Shown one piece after another: positions 14,201-29,200 of a stretch of 64,000 nt of DNA. The notes beneath the pieces are model-generated. The model was given only the letters and a program-made list of their open reading frames with translations. It had not been told where the DNA came from and searched no databases. Origin of the DNA: Mauremys mutica (Eukaryota > Chordata > Testudines > Geoemydidae); assembly GCF_020497125.1 (NCBI RefSeq), contig NC_059082.1:64372948-64436947 (forward strand), in the 5' to 3' direction. Both the position numbers and the translations under genes were made by a program. Positions within the stretch are counted from its first letter, which is position 1, and each line of letters opens with the position of its first letter.

Positions 14201-17200
14201 AGAAATTACTTTGGGCTTGTCTACAGATAGCTGTAATGTGCACTGTTGGGGCATGAGGGTGATTTCTAAAGCACACTAGCATGTTGCACAATAACAGGTC
14301 TACGTAGACCCTACTGGAATAGACTAAAAGTTCCCTGGTGTGCTTTAACATAGTACTGTTTCAAAGCTGTTGGCACGAACAAAAAAGTTCTCAAGTGCAT
14401 TTCAACAGGGTCTATGCCGAGCAGTTAGAGCACAACACATTAGTGCACTTTACAAAAAACACCCCCGTGGCGCTCATTGCTGCTCCTTGTAGGTGTGCCC
14501 TTAAAAAGTCTCCAAATGATGAAGAACTATCACGTTACTAGGAAAGCTGTTCCAATGGTTACTGATAATTTATATTGCAGTTGCTCCTTTAAGCCCCCCA
14601 ATTATTGACCATTGTGGTAGGTACTACAAGCACAAATGTACCAAGAAGCTTATTTACCATCATTTAAAATTTTGCGTCTTATTTCCATTTTCAGTTAGTC
14701 TAGCTTCAACATCCAGCCACTTAGTCTGCTAAATTAAAAAGAGTACTCTACAATATCAAATCTTTTCCCTGTACTGGTGCATCTAGACCACAATAGCTCT
14801 CTCTTAACCTACTCTTTGATAAAAGACGGTTACTCACCTTTGTAACTGTTCTTCGAGAAGTGTTGCTCATATCTATTCCAATTAGGTGTGCGTGCGCCAC
14901 GCACACCATCGGAGAAATTTTCTACCCTCGCAACACCCAGTGGGTCGGCTGTGGAGCCCCCTGGAGTGGCACTTTCATGGCGCTGGATATATACCCCAGC
15001 CGGCCCAGCACCCCCTCAGTTCCTTCTTGCCGGCAACTCCGACAGAGGGGAAGGAGGGCAGGTTTGGAATGGATATAAGCAAAACATCTCGAAGAACCAG
15101 TTACTAAGGTGAGTAACCGTTTTTTCTTCTCCGAGTGCTTGCTCATATCGATTCAATTAGGTGACTCCCAAGCCTTACCTAGGCAGTGGGGTCGGAGTGA
15201 GATATTGCTGAATGCAGAACTGCTGAACCAAATGCAGTATTGTCTTTGGACTGCTGGACTATTGCGTAGTGGGAGGCAAAAGTATGCACTGATGAACAAG
15301 CGGCAGCTCTACAAATTTCCTGAACTGGAACCTGTGCCAGGAAAGCAGCTGATGAAGCTTGGGCCCTTGTGGAATGGATGGTGAAGTGCATGGCTGGGAT
15401 GCCAGCCAGGTTGTAACAAGCATGGATACAGGACGTGATCCAAGAGGAGATACACTGTGAGGAGACCAGGAGGCCTTTCATCCTGTCAGCCACGGCAACA
15501 AATAGCTGGGTCGTCTTTCTGAACGGCTTTGTACGTTCAATATAGAAGGTGAGGGCCCTATGAATGTCGAGGGAGTGCAGCCGTTGCTCCCTCTGTGTAG
15601 TGTGCAGCTTTAGATAGAAGACTGGGAAGAAAATGTCCTGGTTGATGTGAAAAGTTGACACCACCTTGGGAAGAAAGGCAGGGTGAGGGCGAAGCTGCAC
15701 CTTGCCTTTATGGAAAGCCGTGTACGGCAGTACCAACGTGAGATCTCTGATCTCAGATATACGCCTCGCTGAAGTGATGGTGAAAAGGAAGTCTGTCTTC
15801 CAAGAGAGGTAGAGGAGTGAGCAGATAGCCATCAGCTCAAATGGGGGTCCCATGAGTCTGGAAAGGACCAGGTTAAAGTCCCACGCCGGGATCGGTTGTT
15901 GCACCTGCAGGTAGAGACGGTCCAGTCCCTTAAGAAACCTACCGACCGTCAGGTTGGAGAAGACAGAGCAACCATGTTCTCCTGGGTGGAAAGCCGAACT
16001 GGCTGCCAAGTGCCTAAGAGATGATATCGCCAGACCCTGCTGTTTTAGGGATAGGAGATAGTCTAGGAGGAGAGGCACCGATGCCTGCAAAGGGGGAGCG
16101 TGGCGCTGAGCACACCAACAGGAGAAACGCTTCCATTGGGCCGGGTACGTGACTCGGGTGGAGGGTTTCCTGCTACCTATCAGAACCTGCTGCACCAAGT
16201 ATGAGCAGAGTAGGTCCGACTGAGTTAGCCATGCAGCATCCACCATGTGAGATGGAGGGATTGCAGGTCGGGGTGACACAGGCGGCTGTGGTCTTGTGAG
16301 ATCAGGTCCAGCCAAAGCGGAAGTGGAATCGGAGCATCTATCGATAGCTCCAGCAGCATGGTGTACCAGTGTTGCCTGGGCCATGCTCGGACGACCAGAA
16401 TCAGACATGTTCTGTCCCTGAATACCTTGAGCAGGACCTTGTGGACTAGTGGGAATGGAGGGAAGGTGTAGAACAGTTGGACCTTCCACAGGATCAGGAA
16501 GACATCTGACAGCGAACCCGGGGAAATCCACTGGAGAGAACAAAACATTTGGCACTTCCAAATGCTGCGTGAGGCGAACAGGTCAACCTGGGGAAATCCC
16601 CACCTGAGGAAGATGGAGTGGATGACATCTGGATGAATCAACCACTCGTGAGACTAGAAGGACCTGCTGAGGCAATCTGCCAGTGTGTTCTGGACCCCCA
16701 GGAGAAAGAATTTCACCAGGTGGATAGAGTGGGCTATACAGAACTTCCACAGGCAAATGGCTTCCTGACAGAGGGGGGGACTACTGGGCTCCCCTTTGCT
16801 TGTTGATGTAAAACATGGCTGTGGTGTTGTCTGTGAGGACCGCCACGCAACGCCCATGTAGACGCTCCCGGAATGCCTGACACACCAGGCGCACTGCCAC
16901 CAGTTCTCAGACATTGATGTGTAGAGACAGCTCGGCTGTGGTCCATAGACCCTGTGTTCAGAGGTCCCCTAGGTGGGCGCCCCATCCTAGGGACGAAGCA
17001 TCTGTAACCAGGGACAAGAATGGTTAAGGAGCATGAAATGGGATCCCTTTGCATACAGTCCTGAGAACCAACCACCAGCAGAGAGAGGTTAGGACCACTT
17101 CTGGGACAGTGACCACCATACTCAAGCTGTCTCGACCTGGAAGATATACTGTTGATAGCCAGGCCTGAAGTGGGTGGAGCCGCAGTCTGGCATGCCTGGT

Positions 17201-20200
17201 CATATACGTGCAAGAGGCCATGTGCCCCAGAAGGCTCAGGCATGTTTTCACTATTGAGGCTGGGAAACTTTGAAGGCTTTGGATGAGGTTCGCCAACGAC
17301 TGGAAGTGGGCCTCCGGAAAGAGAGCTCGGGGCAGTCTGGAATTTAAGACTGCCCCAATTAACTCTATTCTCTGGGTTGGCTCCAGAGTCGACTTTTCGA
17401 TGTTAAGCAGGAGGCCCAGCTGACGAAACATGTCTATGGTAACCTACACTTGTTCTCTGGTGCGACCCCAGATAAGCCAATCATCGAGATATGGAAATAC
17501 TTGGATCTGCTGCCGACAAAGGAAGGCTGCCATGACAGCCATACATTTGGGTGAATACTCTGGGGGCCGTGGAAAGGCCGAAAGAAGGGACCGTGAACTG
17601 ATAGGGTTCACAGTTGACCACAAAGTGAAGGACATGTCTGTGCACCGGATGAATCGCTATGTGGAAGTATGTGTCCTTCATGTTGAGGGTGACATACCAG
17701 TATCCAGGAAAGGAATAATGGTCCCCAGTGATACTATACGGAACTTCAACTTTACCATAAATTTGTTGAGTCCGCGCAGGTCCAAGATAGGGCGAAGCCC
17801 ACCCTTTGCCTTGGGAATTAGGAAGTAACGGGAGTAAAAACCGCTGCCCCTTAGCTCCCTTGGAACCTCCTTGATTGCTCCCATGGTCCAAAGCATTTGG
17901 ACCCCCTGTATGAGGAGATGCTTGTGAGAGGGGTCCCTGAAGGAGGACGGGGAGGGAGGATGGGAGGGGAGAAAGAAAACTGGAGAGAATATCCCTTTTT
18001 CACCATGCGAAGAACTCAACAGTCCATAGTTATGAGAGCCCACGCACGGTGGAAACAGGAGACACGATTCTGGAATGGAGGGAGAAGGATCCTGGATGGT
18101 GGCTAGTACACCGTCTTCAGTTGCACCTGCAAAAGTTTTGTTTGGGCCCCACCGGTGGTTTGGGTGGGCCTTGGTTCTGACCAGGCTGGTGGATTTTTTC
18201 CTGCCACCTCTCCCACACCTCCTATAAAAATCCTGCCTTGGCCGAGGAGGGTAGGACCATTGAGGCTGCGCCTTAAAGGGTCTACGCTGGGTGACCAATG
18301 TGTGCATTCCTCGGGAGCACATTATAGCCCTGGAACCTTTGAGGCTCTGGAGCCTAGAATCTGTTTAGTCCGAGAAGGCCTTGCCCTTCAAATGGAAGGT
18401 CCTGCAGGGTTTGCTGCAATTCTAGCAGCAAACCCGACACCTGAAACCACAATATGCGGTGCATGGCTATGCCGGATGCAAGGGTCCTGGCAGCAATGTC
18501 TGCAGCATCTAAGGAGGTCCTAGCCACCTTTTTGCCTTCCTCCACTAGGGCTCCAAAATTTGTCCCTGGACTCTGGAGGCACTAGTTCTTTGAATTTTAA
18601 CATGGAGTTCCATGAATTCTAGTCATAGCAGCTCAGGAGTGTCTGCTCATTCGCAACCCTGAGCTGTAGCCCCCCAGAGGAGTAAATCTTGTGCCCGAAC
18701 AAATTGAGGCACTTAGCATCCTTTGATTTGGGCACCGGGACCTGTTGCCCATGCCGCTCCCTTTCGTTCACTGAGGCCACCACTAGAGAACATGGCTGAG
18801 GGTGAGTGTATAGGTACTCATATTCCTTGGAGGGAACAAACTATTTCCTCTCCACTCCTCTAGCCGTTGGAGGGATGGAAGCAGGCGTCTGCCAGATTGT
18901 TTTGGCAGTGGTGTGGATAGTACGTATGAGGGGCAAAGCCACTTGAGACGGGGCTTCTGCTGATAGGATGTCCACCACTGGGTCGGTCCTCCAGCTCCAC
19001 CTCCTCCTCTGCTTGGAGGTTCATATTACGTGCCACCCTACATAGGAAGTCCTGGTGGGCACAAAGGTCTATTGAAAGAGGACCAGAGATTGTTATCCCC
19101 GCCAGTTCCTCATCTGGCGAAGACGAGGACGCCGCCACAGGGGCTAGAGGGTCCAGTGGCATCTCCTGTTGTGATGGGTCCTGCTGCCCAGGGTCCTCTA
19201 TGCCGGAGCCTGGAGCTTGTCCAGGGGTCGGGGCTGCAGTTTCCATACCCCCCTGGAGCAGGATGGCTTATGGTGGCCTCTGGCATCCAAGGCGTTGATG
19301 GGAGGTCCCTGATGGTACTCCTTGAGCTTGATACGCATTGGGGAGCCTGTGCGCACCGGACTCAACGGCTCCTCCCTCAGTGCTGGAGTCAACGGTGCCG
19401 ACATTGGCGCTTGTGCACTCGGTCGCTCCGTAACTGCATGCGACTCCAAGGTTGGCCTAAGGGGTACCCACAACTGCTGATGTGGATCCGTCACCTCTGG
19501 CCTGTGGTGCTGCTTCTGGACAGGCGAGAGAGATGGGCACTGGACCAACTGCACGGGTTGTGATGCCAGGGAAGTCCAGTGCCACAGGTTTCTGCTAGAG
19601 TCCATCCATTGTGCAGTACCCGCTGCTGCTGCTGGGGCGCTGTGCACCGAAGCACCCGGTGCTGGGTCTCGGCACGCCGCTGGAAGATCCAGGCTAAGAG
19701 CCGCCTCCACTAAGAGCTGCTTCAACAGAAAGTCCCGCTCCTTTTTAGTCCGGGGCCGGAACCCTTTACAAATCTTGCCCTTGTTAGCCTGGTAAGACTC
19801 CCCTAGGCACTTCAAGCAGGAGTCATGGGGGTCACCCGCTGGCATAGGCTTAGAGCAGGCTGAACAAGGCTTAAAGCCCGGAGCCTTGGGCATGAACCCA
19901 AGCGGCAGGCGGGGACAAGGGGAAAGACCCCTTTCAACCCACTATTCTAATGCTATGTACACAATAACTAACTATAAACAACACTAACTATAATAACTAT
20001 GGGCCATCTTAATTATCACTTCAAAAAGTTTTTTTTCCTCCTGCTGATGATAGCTCATCTCAATTGATTAGACTTTTCCTGTTATGCATACTTCCACCTT
20101 TTCGTGTTCTCTGTATGTATAAATAGCTCCTGTCTGTGTGTTCCATTCTATGCATCCGAAAAAGTGAGCTGTAGCTCACGAAAGCTCATGCTAAAATAAA

Positions 20201-23200
20201 TTTGTTAGTCTTTAAGGTGCCACAAGTACTCCTGTTCTTTTTATAATAACTATATAACCTTTGGGAAAAAAGAACACTAGGGAAAGTGGAAAACAGCAAA
20301 GCCGCGCTCCACAGTTCCAACAACTGTCACAGGCGGTAGGAAGGAACTGAGGGGGCACTGGGCAGGCTGAGGTATATACAGGTCTGTCGCATCTTACACG
20401 CATTTAACATTGCACGATTTCAGTTTTACACGATCGGCAAAAACAAAACCAAAAAAAAAAAGAGAAAAACAATTTAAATACTGTTTCTGTAGTGCGGGCT
20501 ATTCCGCCCATCATTCAACTCAATGTAATTTTGACTATACGCAGTTTTCGCTTTACGCACTAACCACGGAATGGAACCCTCACATAAGATGAGACTCGCC
20601 TGTATCCAGCGCCATGGAGACGCCACTCCAGAGGGCTCCACAGCCGAACCACCGTGTGTTGCTAGGGTAGAAACTTTCTCCAACAATTGTGCACGCGGCA
20701 CACGCACACCTAATTAGAATCAATATGAGCAAGCACTCGAAGAAGAACTGGAAGAAATTAACTTTAAATCTCACTAAACGCAGGCCTTTATTTACTACCT
20801 CACCAACCTGTGTTTCATCTACAAATTTTACCAGCAATATTTTATATTTTCTCCTAGATCACAGATAAAATGGTGACTGGCATTGAGCCAAGAACTGATC
20901 ACTGCAGGACTCCACTGGAAACACCCTCAGTCAGTAATTTTATACTATAGGGTTTTTTAATTCAATAGAAGAAATTTAAATAAAGTGCTCTCCAAAGTCA
21001 AGTCCTGTTCCTGCAAGCCCATTGATGCAGGTAGATGCTTAAGACCAGGTGAAGCACCACTGTAACCAATGGAACTCTGAACAGGGCCACAGTCTGCAGA
21101 TTACAGAATCAGGGTCTAAATCAAGGGTCCCCAACGTACTGGCCAGCAGACGAGCATCCGCCAAAATGCCGCCAAAATTCCAGAACGCCTTGTGTAACTC
21201 AAATTTTACGTAAGTCAGAAACGTATACCCAACAATTATGCAAGCAAACACCACCCTCCTATTTCTAGCTTATGGAACTTTTTCCATAAGTGCAGATTTG
21301 CCTAAGTCGGGTTTGTGTAACCCAGGGGAATGTCTGTACAGTACTATTGTAACATAACCTACTACAAAAATAAAAGGTAAGTTTAAAAAAAATTTGAAAA
21401 AGTTAAGGAAACTGTTTCTGTGCTTGTTTAAAAGCAGCATTTTTCTTCCACATAGTAAAGATTCAAAGCTGTATTTAGTTAATGTTCAGTTGTAAACTTC
21501 TGAAAAAAACATGTTTTGTTCAGAGTTACGAACATTTCAGAGTTCCAAATAACCTTTGTAATTCTGAGGTTCTACTGTACTTTTAATTTGAAACTTATAT
21601 TGAGTATATTTCAAACATACTTGTTATCTTCAAAGTCATGCATGGCAGGGTGAGAACAAGAAGAATTATCCTTGTTCCTTTTGCTTATTATTCTAGGTTT
21701 GTGATCAAAGCATTTCTGAAATACAAAAACAAGGGATTAAAGAAAAGTTGAATATATGTTTCATATATGAAATCACTTTAAAGATTCTACTAGGGATGTA
21801 GACTGTGAAAACTATTATCCAAAATGCACGTCAATGCTTACAAGTTAGTCATGAACCAAATCATTCCATAAGCAGTTCACCTTACTATCTAGCAAAGCTG
21901 TCAAATGAAAAACTGTTTAAAATTGTTTCATATCTTTAAGAAACAAGCAGTCAAATATGCCTTTAAAGAAGCACCTCACAAAGAAACATAAATAGTCCAT
22001 GGTGTTCTTGAAGGAGTTGGGATACAGTAAAGTTGATATTTCCATTTCCTCCAAAGAGAGCTTCTCGATTAAAGGCTCCTTTGCGCTCTAGAGTCCACAC
22101 ATCTATCTCCTCCTGGCAATACGCAAATGTGCAGTGGCCTGGATACCTACACTCTTCTTCAGCAGCAACATCTAGGATGACATGAAATCAAAGTTAAATC
22201 TGACATCACTTTTACACAGCCACATTTATCATCACTAGATCTTAACTCTGCATTTCAGAAAGTCTGATGAAAAGCCACCTCTGTTGTAAATGCAGAGAGG
22301 AGTAAGACCAGAAGACTAGATTCAAAACTTCACTTTGAATGACCACACCACATCTTTAAGCAGGGGGAACGTTGTCCAGGCTTAAGGTAGCAGTGCTTTA
22401 CGGTGGGAGGCAGGAGGTCAGAAACTGCCACAAAAAGGTGAATGGTCATCAGCTTTGTGGTGCTGACTCACCCCCAGGGAATGTAAGGGGCAGAAGGCTT
22501 TAAATGTGCAAGCCTTGGGTGTGGGAAGCCTTTTCTTCATCCAGCAGGCAAGGGAGCACTCACCCTCTCTTCCCTAAAGGTGCCAATATCAGGTTGGGTT
22601 AGGACATGCTATGGCTATTGTGCTAATCGCTCCTTTTTAGGGGGACTGGGAAGGAATTTTTCCCTCACCCCCATATTAACTTCAGTGGAGTGAGGTGTTT
22701 TTTCCCCCCCCTCGTTCTCCACAAGGGGGTATCAGGGTGGACCTTTTCTGGTGTGGAGAAAAGGTGGTTAGGCTATATGCTACAACTCATTTTGTAAGTG
22801 TGGGGTGGATGTCCGGTGCAGGTAACTCCACAAGGAAGGCACCCAGTGACCAGGTAAATGGCCTGGTAAAAGACTTAAAAGGAGGTGCTGGTTAAAGGAA
22901 CAGAACAGGGGGAGTTAGGGACTCCTATGATTGGTACAGCAAGGAGCCAACCCCCTTTCTTAAAGCCCACCTTAATTCTCCTACAAGCGGGGGTGGATGG
23001 CAAGGCCCAAGCCGTGGATTGGCTGGGGGACTTGGATGAAACTACCTGGAAGCCCCCGGTAGTTATTTGAATAAACATGGAGTTGCCTGCACTGTACACT
23101 TTTATCTGCCAGGTAGTCCCAGACATCTAATAATAAAGTTATGGCCTAATTAAATCCATATCAAGAGTCTCCTGTCCTCCTTTCAGTATAGCTGGAAAAT

Positions 23201-26200
23201 AACTTTACTACATTTAGAACTCCTCAGAAGAGGTGGAATGTCCATTAGAGCTTGTATGTATACCCCAATTATCCTCACAGCCTCCAGCTGCCCCTTTTGT
23301 ATTTCACACCAAAAACAGAAATATATTTCCACAGATATCCACTCTCTTCTCTGTAGCTAGGAGTACAAATGTTAATTTGTGCACATTTGTGATAAACTAA
23401 CCAGCTCCCTGAAGTCATAAGCAGAGGCTCATACCGAGAATCTATGAAGCAATGCTTACTTTTACATGAAGTGTCCAGAACCTCCAAGGTCACAAGGATA
23501 CTAGGAGTCTGCTCTATTTAGAAATAGCCCAATATATTTTCATGTTTTTTAAATAAATTATAATTAGGAGGAAGAATATGCTCTAAATAATCACATCAGT
23601 TTTCATGATGGAAATATTAAACCTCTTTGGAAATATTAAAAATACCTATAAACTGTTTTCGTTAATCAGCAAAAACAATGGACCTTCATTCTACATTTTG
23701 TAACAAAAATGCACATGCAAGGTTTTAATTCCTATACTGAATATAAGTAATGCAATTAATTTTGCATTCAAACAAGTTAAATTTCCTTGTTAATTCAATA
23801 AAAACTATGTAACTTCCATATTTAAAACATACCTTTACATATATAATATGGTCCTACATATTGAGTCTTTGTTGGTCTTGGACGTATTTTTTTCCATGAT
23901 TTATCTTCAGAATTCTTTATTTTACCAATTAGAATATCCTTTTTACACTTATGCTCTAAATTGGGATGGTAAGTGAAATCCAGTAACTTAGGCCCTAAAA
24001 TAATAGAAAAATTGTTTATCGTTTACACAAGCTACAAGTAACTGTGGCACTTGTATTCAGGCACATGTCCAAATATGAAATGCGTGAACAGACTTAAGAA
24101 TTCTTACTGGCACCAATAAATTTGAAGAGCCAAAGTAATCTTAAATAAAAGGGGCGGGGGGGGGAAAAGAGTAGAAGGAAATTATGCAAATACTTACAAG
24201 ACCAGACTCAAGAAAAATAGAAGGTAATTTTAGGAAGATTTTATAGTCTTCCTTTGCTTCTGCATGGGAATAACCAGCTGTATTTTTCTGTTTTTGCAGG
24301 CCCAAATGAGTAAGTTTTCATAAATTTGTTTTGGGCCTTTAATTGCTGATCTCTAATAAGTCATTGAGAACCATGCAACTAAAATCCCAAATTCAGTCAA
24401 CTAAATATTTAATTTTTATTAAACTTCAGCAGCCAAAGAGTGAATTCAAAGACAGAACACAACCTCAAGTAAAAAGTCAACTTTTGTATTCTGTAGGAAT
24501 ACAATACCAGCCCCATGGTCTAGTTGGTGTTGTTTTTTTTTTTTAACTGTCATGTGCTAAATACAGGGTTCAAAAGTACGTCTATTTTGCTTCCAAAGCC
24601 ACAAATCTTCAGAATGCATGTATACCAGCAAGTGGAGTTTAAAGTTTCCAATGCTCAGTGTCCATACTAGTCAATAAAAGAAGTTACAATAACCCACTAA
24701 GAATAGAGTCTGGTGCATTCCTGTCCGGTTCTCTTTGAACAAAAAGTTCATGGTGGAACTGTGTGGTTTCAGAAATGGGTACGAAAAGCAGGGATGCAAA
24801 AAAACAAGGGAAGAAACCAATGCTTTGTTAAAGGCCAACATATGGATATATCTTAAAGTTCATCCTTCAGCATTTTCTAACTGCTGCTTTTTATTAAACA
24901 TCATGTATACGTGGCATTTCAAAATCACCTGTTGATCCTTCTTACACAACAAAAGTAGTTTTAAACTACAGATAAACTACAATAACCACTCCCTAGTTAT
25001 GTCAGTGTAATATTTTAGAAATATTATGTATGTTTTATTACTCTAATATTTCAGAATGTCTATAACCTGAAGAATAGTTCTTGATTTTAAGATTAGTCTT
25101 GATGAAAAAAAGTTGCTTCTAGAATACAGCTGTGTAACAGCAACAGCTCAGACCTCAAAGATTAGTTGTCTGAATGGCCCAAAATAGGTTAAGACCCTCT
25201 GTGTCAATAAAGTGAAGTTAATAATTATTGCTAAGGTTTGGAAGCATCACGATAATGATTTAGAATTAGTTTGAAAGAACAATAAAACAGATGGGATGTG
25301 AAGGTTACCAGGTACTTTGAATTGCAGTTCAATTCCCCATGACCAATCAGAGTGGGTATTGCAAGTTTTTAAGTCTTGAGCAAAGGTGTCATTCTTCAGA
25401 GTACCCTGGGGGTTGGGAGGAAAGTGAATACAGAACGTGAATGACCTTACACAGTAAGCCTTCAGCGTGAGGAAAGCATGTAGTGATTGGTGGTGGTTTT
25501 AGAAATTAAGAACCCATTAGGACAAGACCACGAAATCAAGAAAAAGGTAGAAAAATGGTTGCAACATTTTTTGTGACTCAATATTCAGATCCATATTGTT
25601 TGTAAATGATACACAGTCAGAAATGAGCACTTCTAGAAACCAATAACATTTTAATTTACAACACTGATATAGTAAATATGTATTTAATTATCAATCAAAC
25701 TGACTTCCTGTGCTCCTTACCTGTTTTGACAAAACATAATTGGCAGGCCTGTCTTAGTTCATGTGTACCTTCCAACGGGTTTCTTCCAACAAGTGATGCA
25801 GATATGTTAGCAGTTCCACTGCTAAAAATATGTGAAAAGTCATTCCTAGTTTGACCTGCAATTCCCATGTAATCCTCAGTCCCAAACAAAGTATTAGGGC
25901 CATTTATCTGCCAGAAGAAACAAGAATTAACTTTATCTGTCAACCTCATTTTAATATCTCCACAACTAGAACTTAGTTAGTGAAAGTTTTCCTCATAACA
26001 TCACATTGTCTTCATATAGGGCTCAACTGTGAGCCTGGCTGTGTATCCACACAGGGGAATAAGGGAGATAAGGAGCCCATATCCCCATTACTGCATACAT
26101 TGCCAGACCCCATACTGGCACTGGGAGAAGTGCCGTAGCTGGTGGGCTGAGAGTATGCAAATCACTAGCTCCACTGTACTACACCTATACACCAGCCAGC

Positions 26201-29200
26201 CACTGCTGAGTAGGCATATTTGGGTAAAATAAAATACATGAGCTTCAGCTGCAAGTACAACACAGATCAGATTGAGAGTCTTAGTCACAATATTGTTACT
26301 GCCCTGCTTGTGGACCACTGCAGTTCCATCCGGCCCCTTATTTTGTCTGGACTGCAAAGTGGCTAGACAGCAAACTCACAAAAGATAACATTTCAGACAG
26401 TTGTGACCACTTGTGGTCATTTTAAGCTTCCATGCTGCATTTTGCTAAAAAGTTTACCAAATGAAAAATTGGCTAGGACATTAGTAAATACAATTTCCTC
26501 ATCTAAAATTTCCCCTGGATTTTTCAGAAAATAGTTTTGGGTTTGGGTTTTGGGTTTGTTTTTTTTTTTGTTTGTTTTGAAAAACTTTCTGTCTCAGAGT
26601 GTTGCTGTGTACTATTCAACAACTACTGTTTTCCCACTCCAGGTGCTACATTTTAATGGTGGATGAAGCTATCCCTGCATTTTTTAAACTTTAATTTTAA
26701 AAAAAAAAAAAAACCTTCCTTAAGCCCTGATGACTAAATACTAAAAAGTTTTAATCCATGAAGGAAAATGTAAAGATACTTACAAGTAAAAGAGAGGAAT
26801 TATTGCTGTTAAGTGTTGGTGTTCCATCTCTGGACAGATCTGGACAGTGATTAAGAAACAATTTTTCAGTTATTTCCCCTCCCAGCACATTTTATTGATG
26901 TAAGAATTGCACCTGCTATAGAGGTGACAAGGGTCAATGTCTTTTCTCACTACATGCACGTGCCTTGTGGTCTCTGGACAGAAAAACAAGGTAAGTCATC
27001 TTGAGTTAGTCAATCAATGGATTACCTTTAATAGCAGCCTCACAGAACGTGTTTTGAGGCAGTCACCGTAAGGACAGACTGAAGAGAGAGAGGTCCAGAT
27101 GTAAAAAGGTGGGCAAACAGGCAACAGTTCACTTTCAAATCCCTGGTTGTGGACATGGTTAAGGAGAGTCTACCAAAATTCTGCAATAGCCATTCTTCTA
27201 CAAAGAATGTAGAACTACAAGATTTTTGACTGATATAAGGGTGTTTATTGCATATTTCCTATTTATTTAGGTCATTACTGATCTCAGTATTAATCACCAC
27301 TTACGCCTAATTAGATTCAGTGTTAAGCAAATTTTTTTTAACGGGTCTTTGCTGTTTTTTTCCCCCCAGTGTGTGCTCTCCATTGTGTAGTCATTTTAGA
27401 ATCTTGTGATTAAAAAAAAATTGTCCCATTTATTTACTCCCATTTCACTCCGGCACATATTAAATCTGCAGCCCCTCCTGAATTTTTAAATGGAGTTTAA
27501 ATTCACTTCCCTCTCTGGTTAATTTTACATGCCCAGCATCAACACAACTTTAGGAAAACCTATCTAATAGTTCATGATGATCCAGCAGAGGGCGTCTAGA
27601 ACACATTTATGTAGATGCCACATGAACAGTTGCTTTATTTTTAATTCTTGATGACAGTATATATTGACTATATAATTTGATACATTTAAAACAGAGGCAA
27701 GTCAAACTGCCTGAACATTTCACCACAAACCTTTAATGTTTAAACTAATTGGTAGTGAGAAATCAGCTGTCATTAATAGGGAGTGAGAGAAGTCTGTGAA
27801 AGAAAGATTAAACAGAGACTCATTCCTTACCTCTTTTTGAGTCACTGATTGGAAAGGTATTTAAAGAGGAACAAAAATCTTCCAAAGAAGAAGCCAGAGG
27901 CTGTGAATACATTTCTGAAAATGAGGCTGCTGGAACAAATCCTGCACCAACTGGTAAAGTTCCTAACAAAGTTGTGGAGAAAGCTATATTAGGAGCTACA
28001 CTAGCTGATGGAATGGGTCCTCTGACTACTGTGGTTTGCTGGAAAAAAAAAAGAGAAATATTTTTACTAAATATTCATTCAGAATTTTTTTTTCAAAAAG
28101 GTTAAGTGGTCTGCAACAGTCTAGCTTTCAGTAATTTGCTTGTTTTAGTACAAAAACCCTATCTCTGCACAGGTAAAGGTAAAAGGAAGAATAATATCTT
28201 GAACTTCAGTCCTTCAATCTAAATTATTTTAGACCCTGACGCTGCAGAGACTTAACCATGTTTAACTTTACATATTGTGATTAGTTCTGCTGAAGTTAGT
28301 AGGACTATACACTGTGTATAAAGTTAAGTACAGGTTTAAAACCTTTGCAGGACCAATACCTGAAAGTTTAGTTTCTAAATAACTTTAAATACATAGACAA
28401 AAAAGAGGCAGCAGAAATTAAAGAGGCCTAAAAAAATCTAGGGGAATTTTAAGAAGTCTTATTCTAATATGGTAGATTGTTTCCTAGAACTTCTTTACTT
28501 TGCAATATCTATTTCAGAAATTTAGGAAGTTACATTTCTCAGTTTATTTTAAAATACTGAAAGTTAAATATTCAGAGTAAGGCTTCTAAATAATGTTGCT
28601 TTAAAAAGCACTTTAAGATAGAAAATCATCTCACACTTCTCAAAATTGAACCTTATTCTAAATTGTGTCCACTAAATCTGCATGAAGAATCTATTTCCTG
28701 CAGCCTCATTAGTAAATTATACCAATAGTATTATCTTGATTAGATTCACGCTGCTTTGGGAGGAACTTTACAGTTACAATCTGTTCAGGAATTGGCATGA
28801 TATTTCCTTACTTCAAGAATAATGCTATATGCTAAAGTTAACATGTCAACATACGGGCAGGTTACCACTCCCCACCCCAACTGGACATCAGAGATTAGAC
28901 AATTTGATGAGAGATTGCACATTTGTGTTAGCAGTTCAGCACTTCATTTTCAAATTCTTTTAGAACTGTCAGATATACACTATCTGATCCAAGTGATCTG
29001 CTATTTAATGTATCTATCTGTTCCAGAACCCCCTCTAAACACCTCAATCTCTGACACTGCTTCATCTTTATTACCAGATAAGTGTTGGTCTGATAATGCT
29101 GTCACTATTCTAAGAAGAAACTGAAAACATGAGATTTCTGGGAAGTTCATATTAGAGTCAAAAGACATGGTGCAATTTGATAACTATAGTAATGCCTATT

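Larger units (their letters stand above)
14828..20749 (-). mobile_element. DIRS retrotransposon copy 1 (decayed)
   Basis: A tyrosine-recombinase retrotransposon of the DIRS group in the ZC3H7A intron 13602-21620, in the same orientation as the gene. It has inverted terminal repeats (14828-15050 and 20309-20749), an internal complementary region (15067-15163), an open recombinase frame, and broken RT/RNase H and gag frames. The right terminal repeat is split by a nested MITE and the 5' leader by a PLE tail. It is about 6 kb like copy 2 and clearly the same family, but more diverged. Confidence 0.85.

Noticed and set aside
28822..29124. A 100-codon plus-strand frame next to ZC3H7A exon 9
   Set aside because: Antisense to an intron, no recognisable motif, AT-rich; probably chance.
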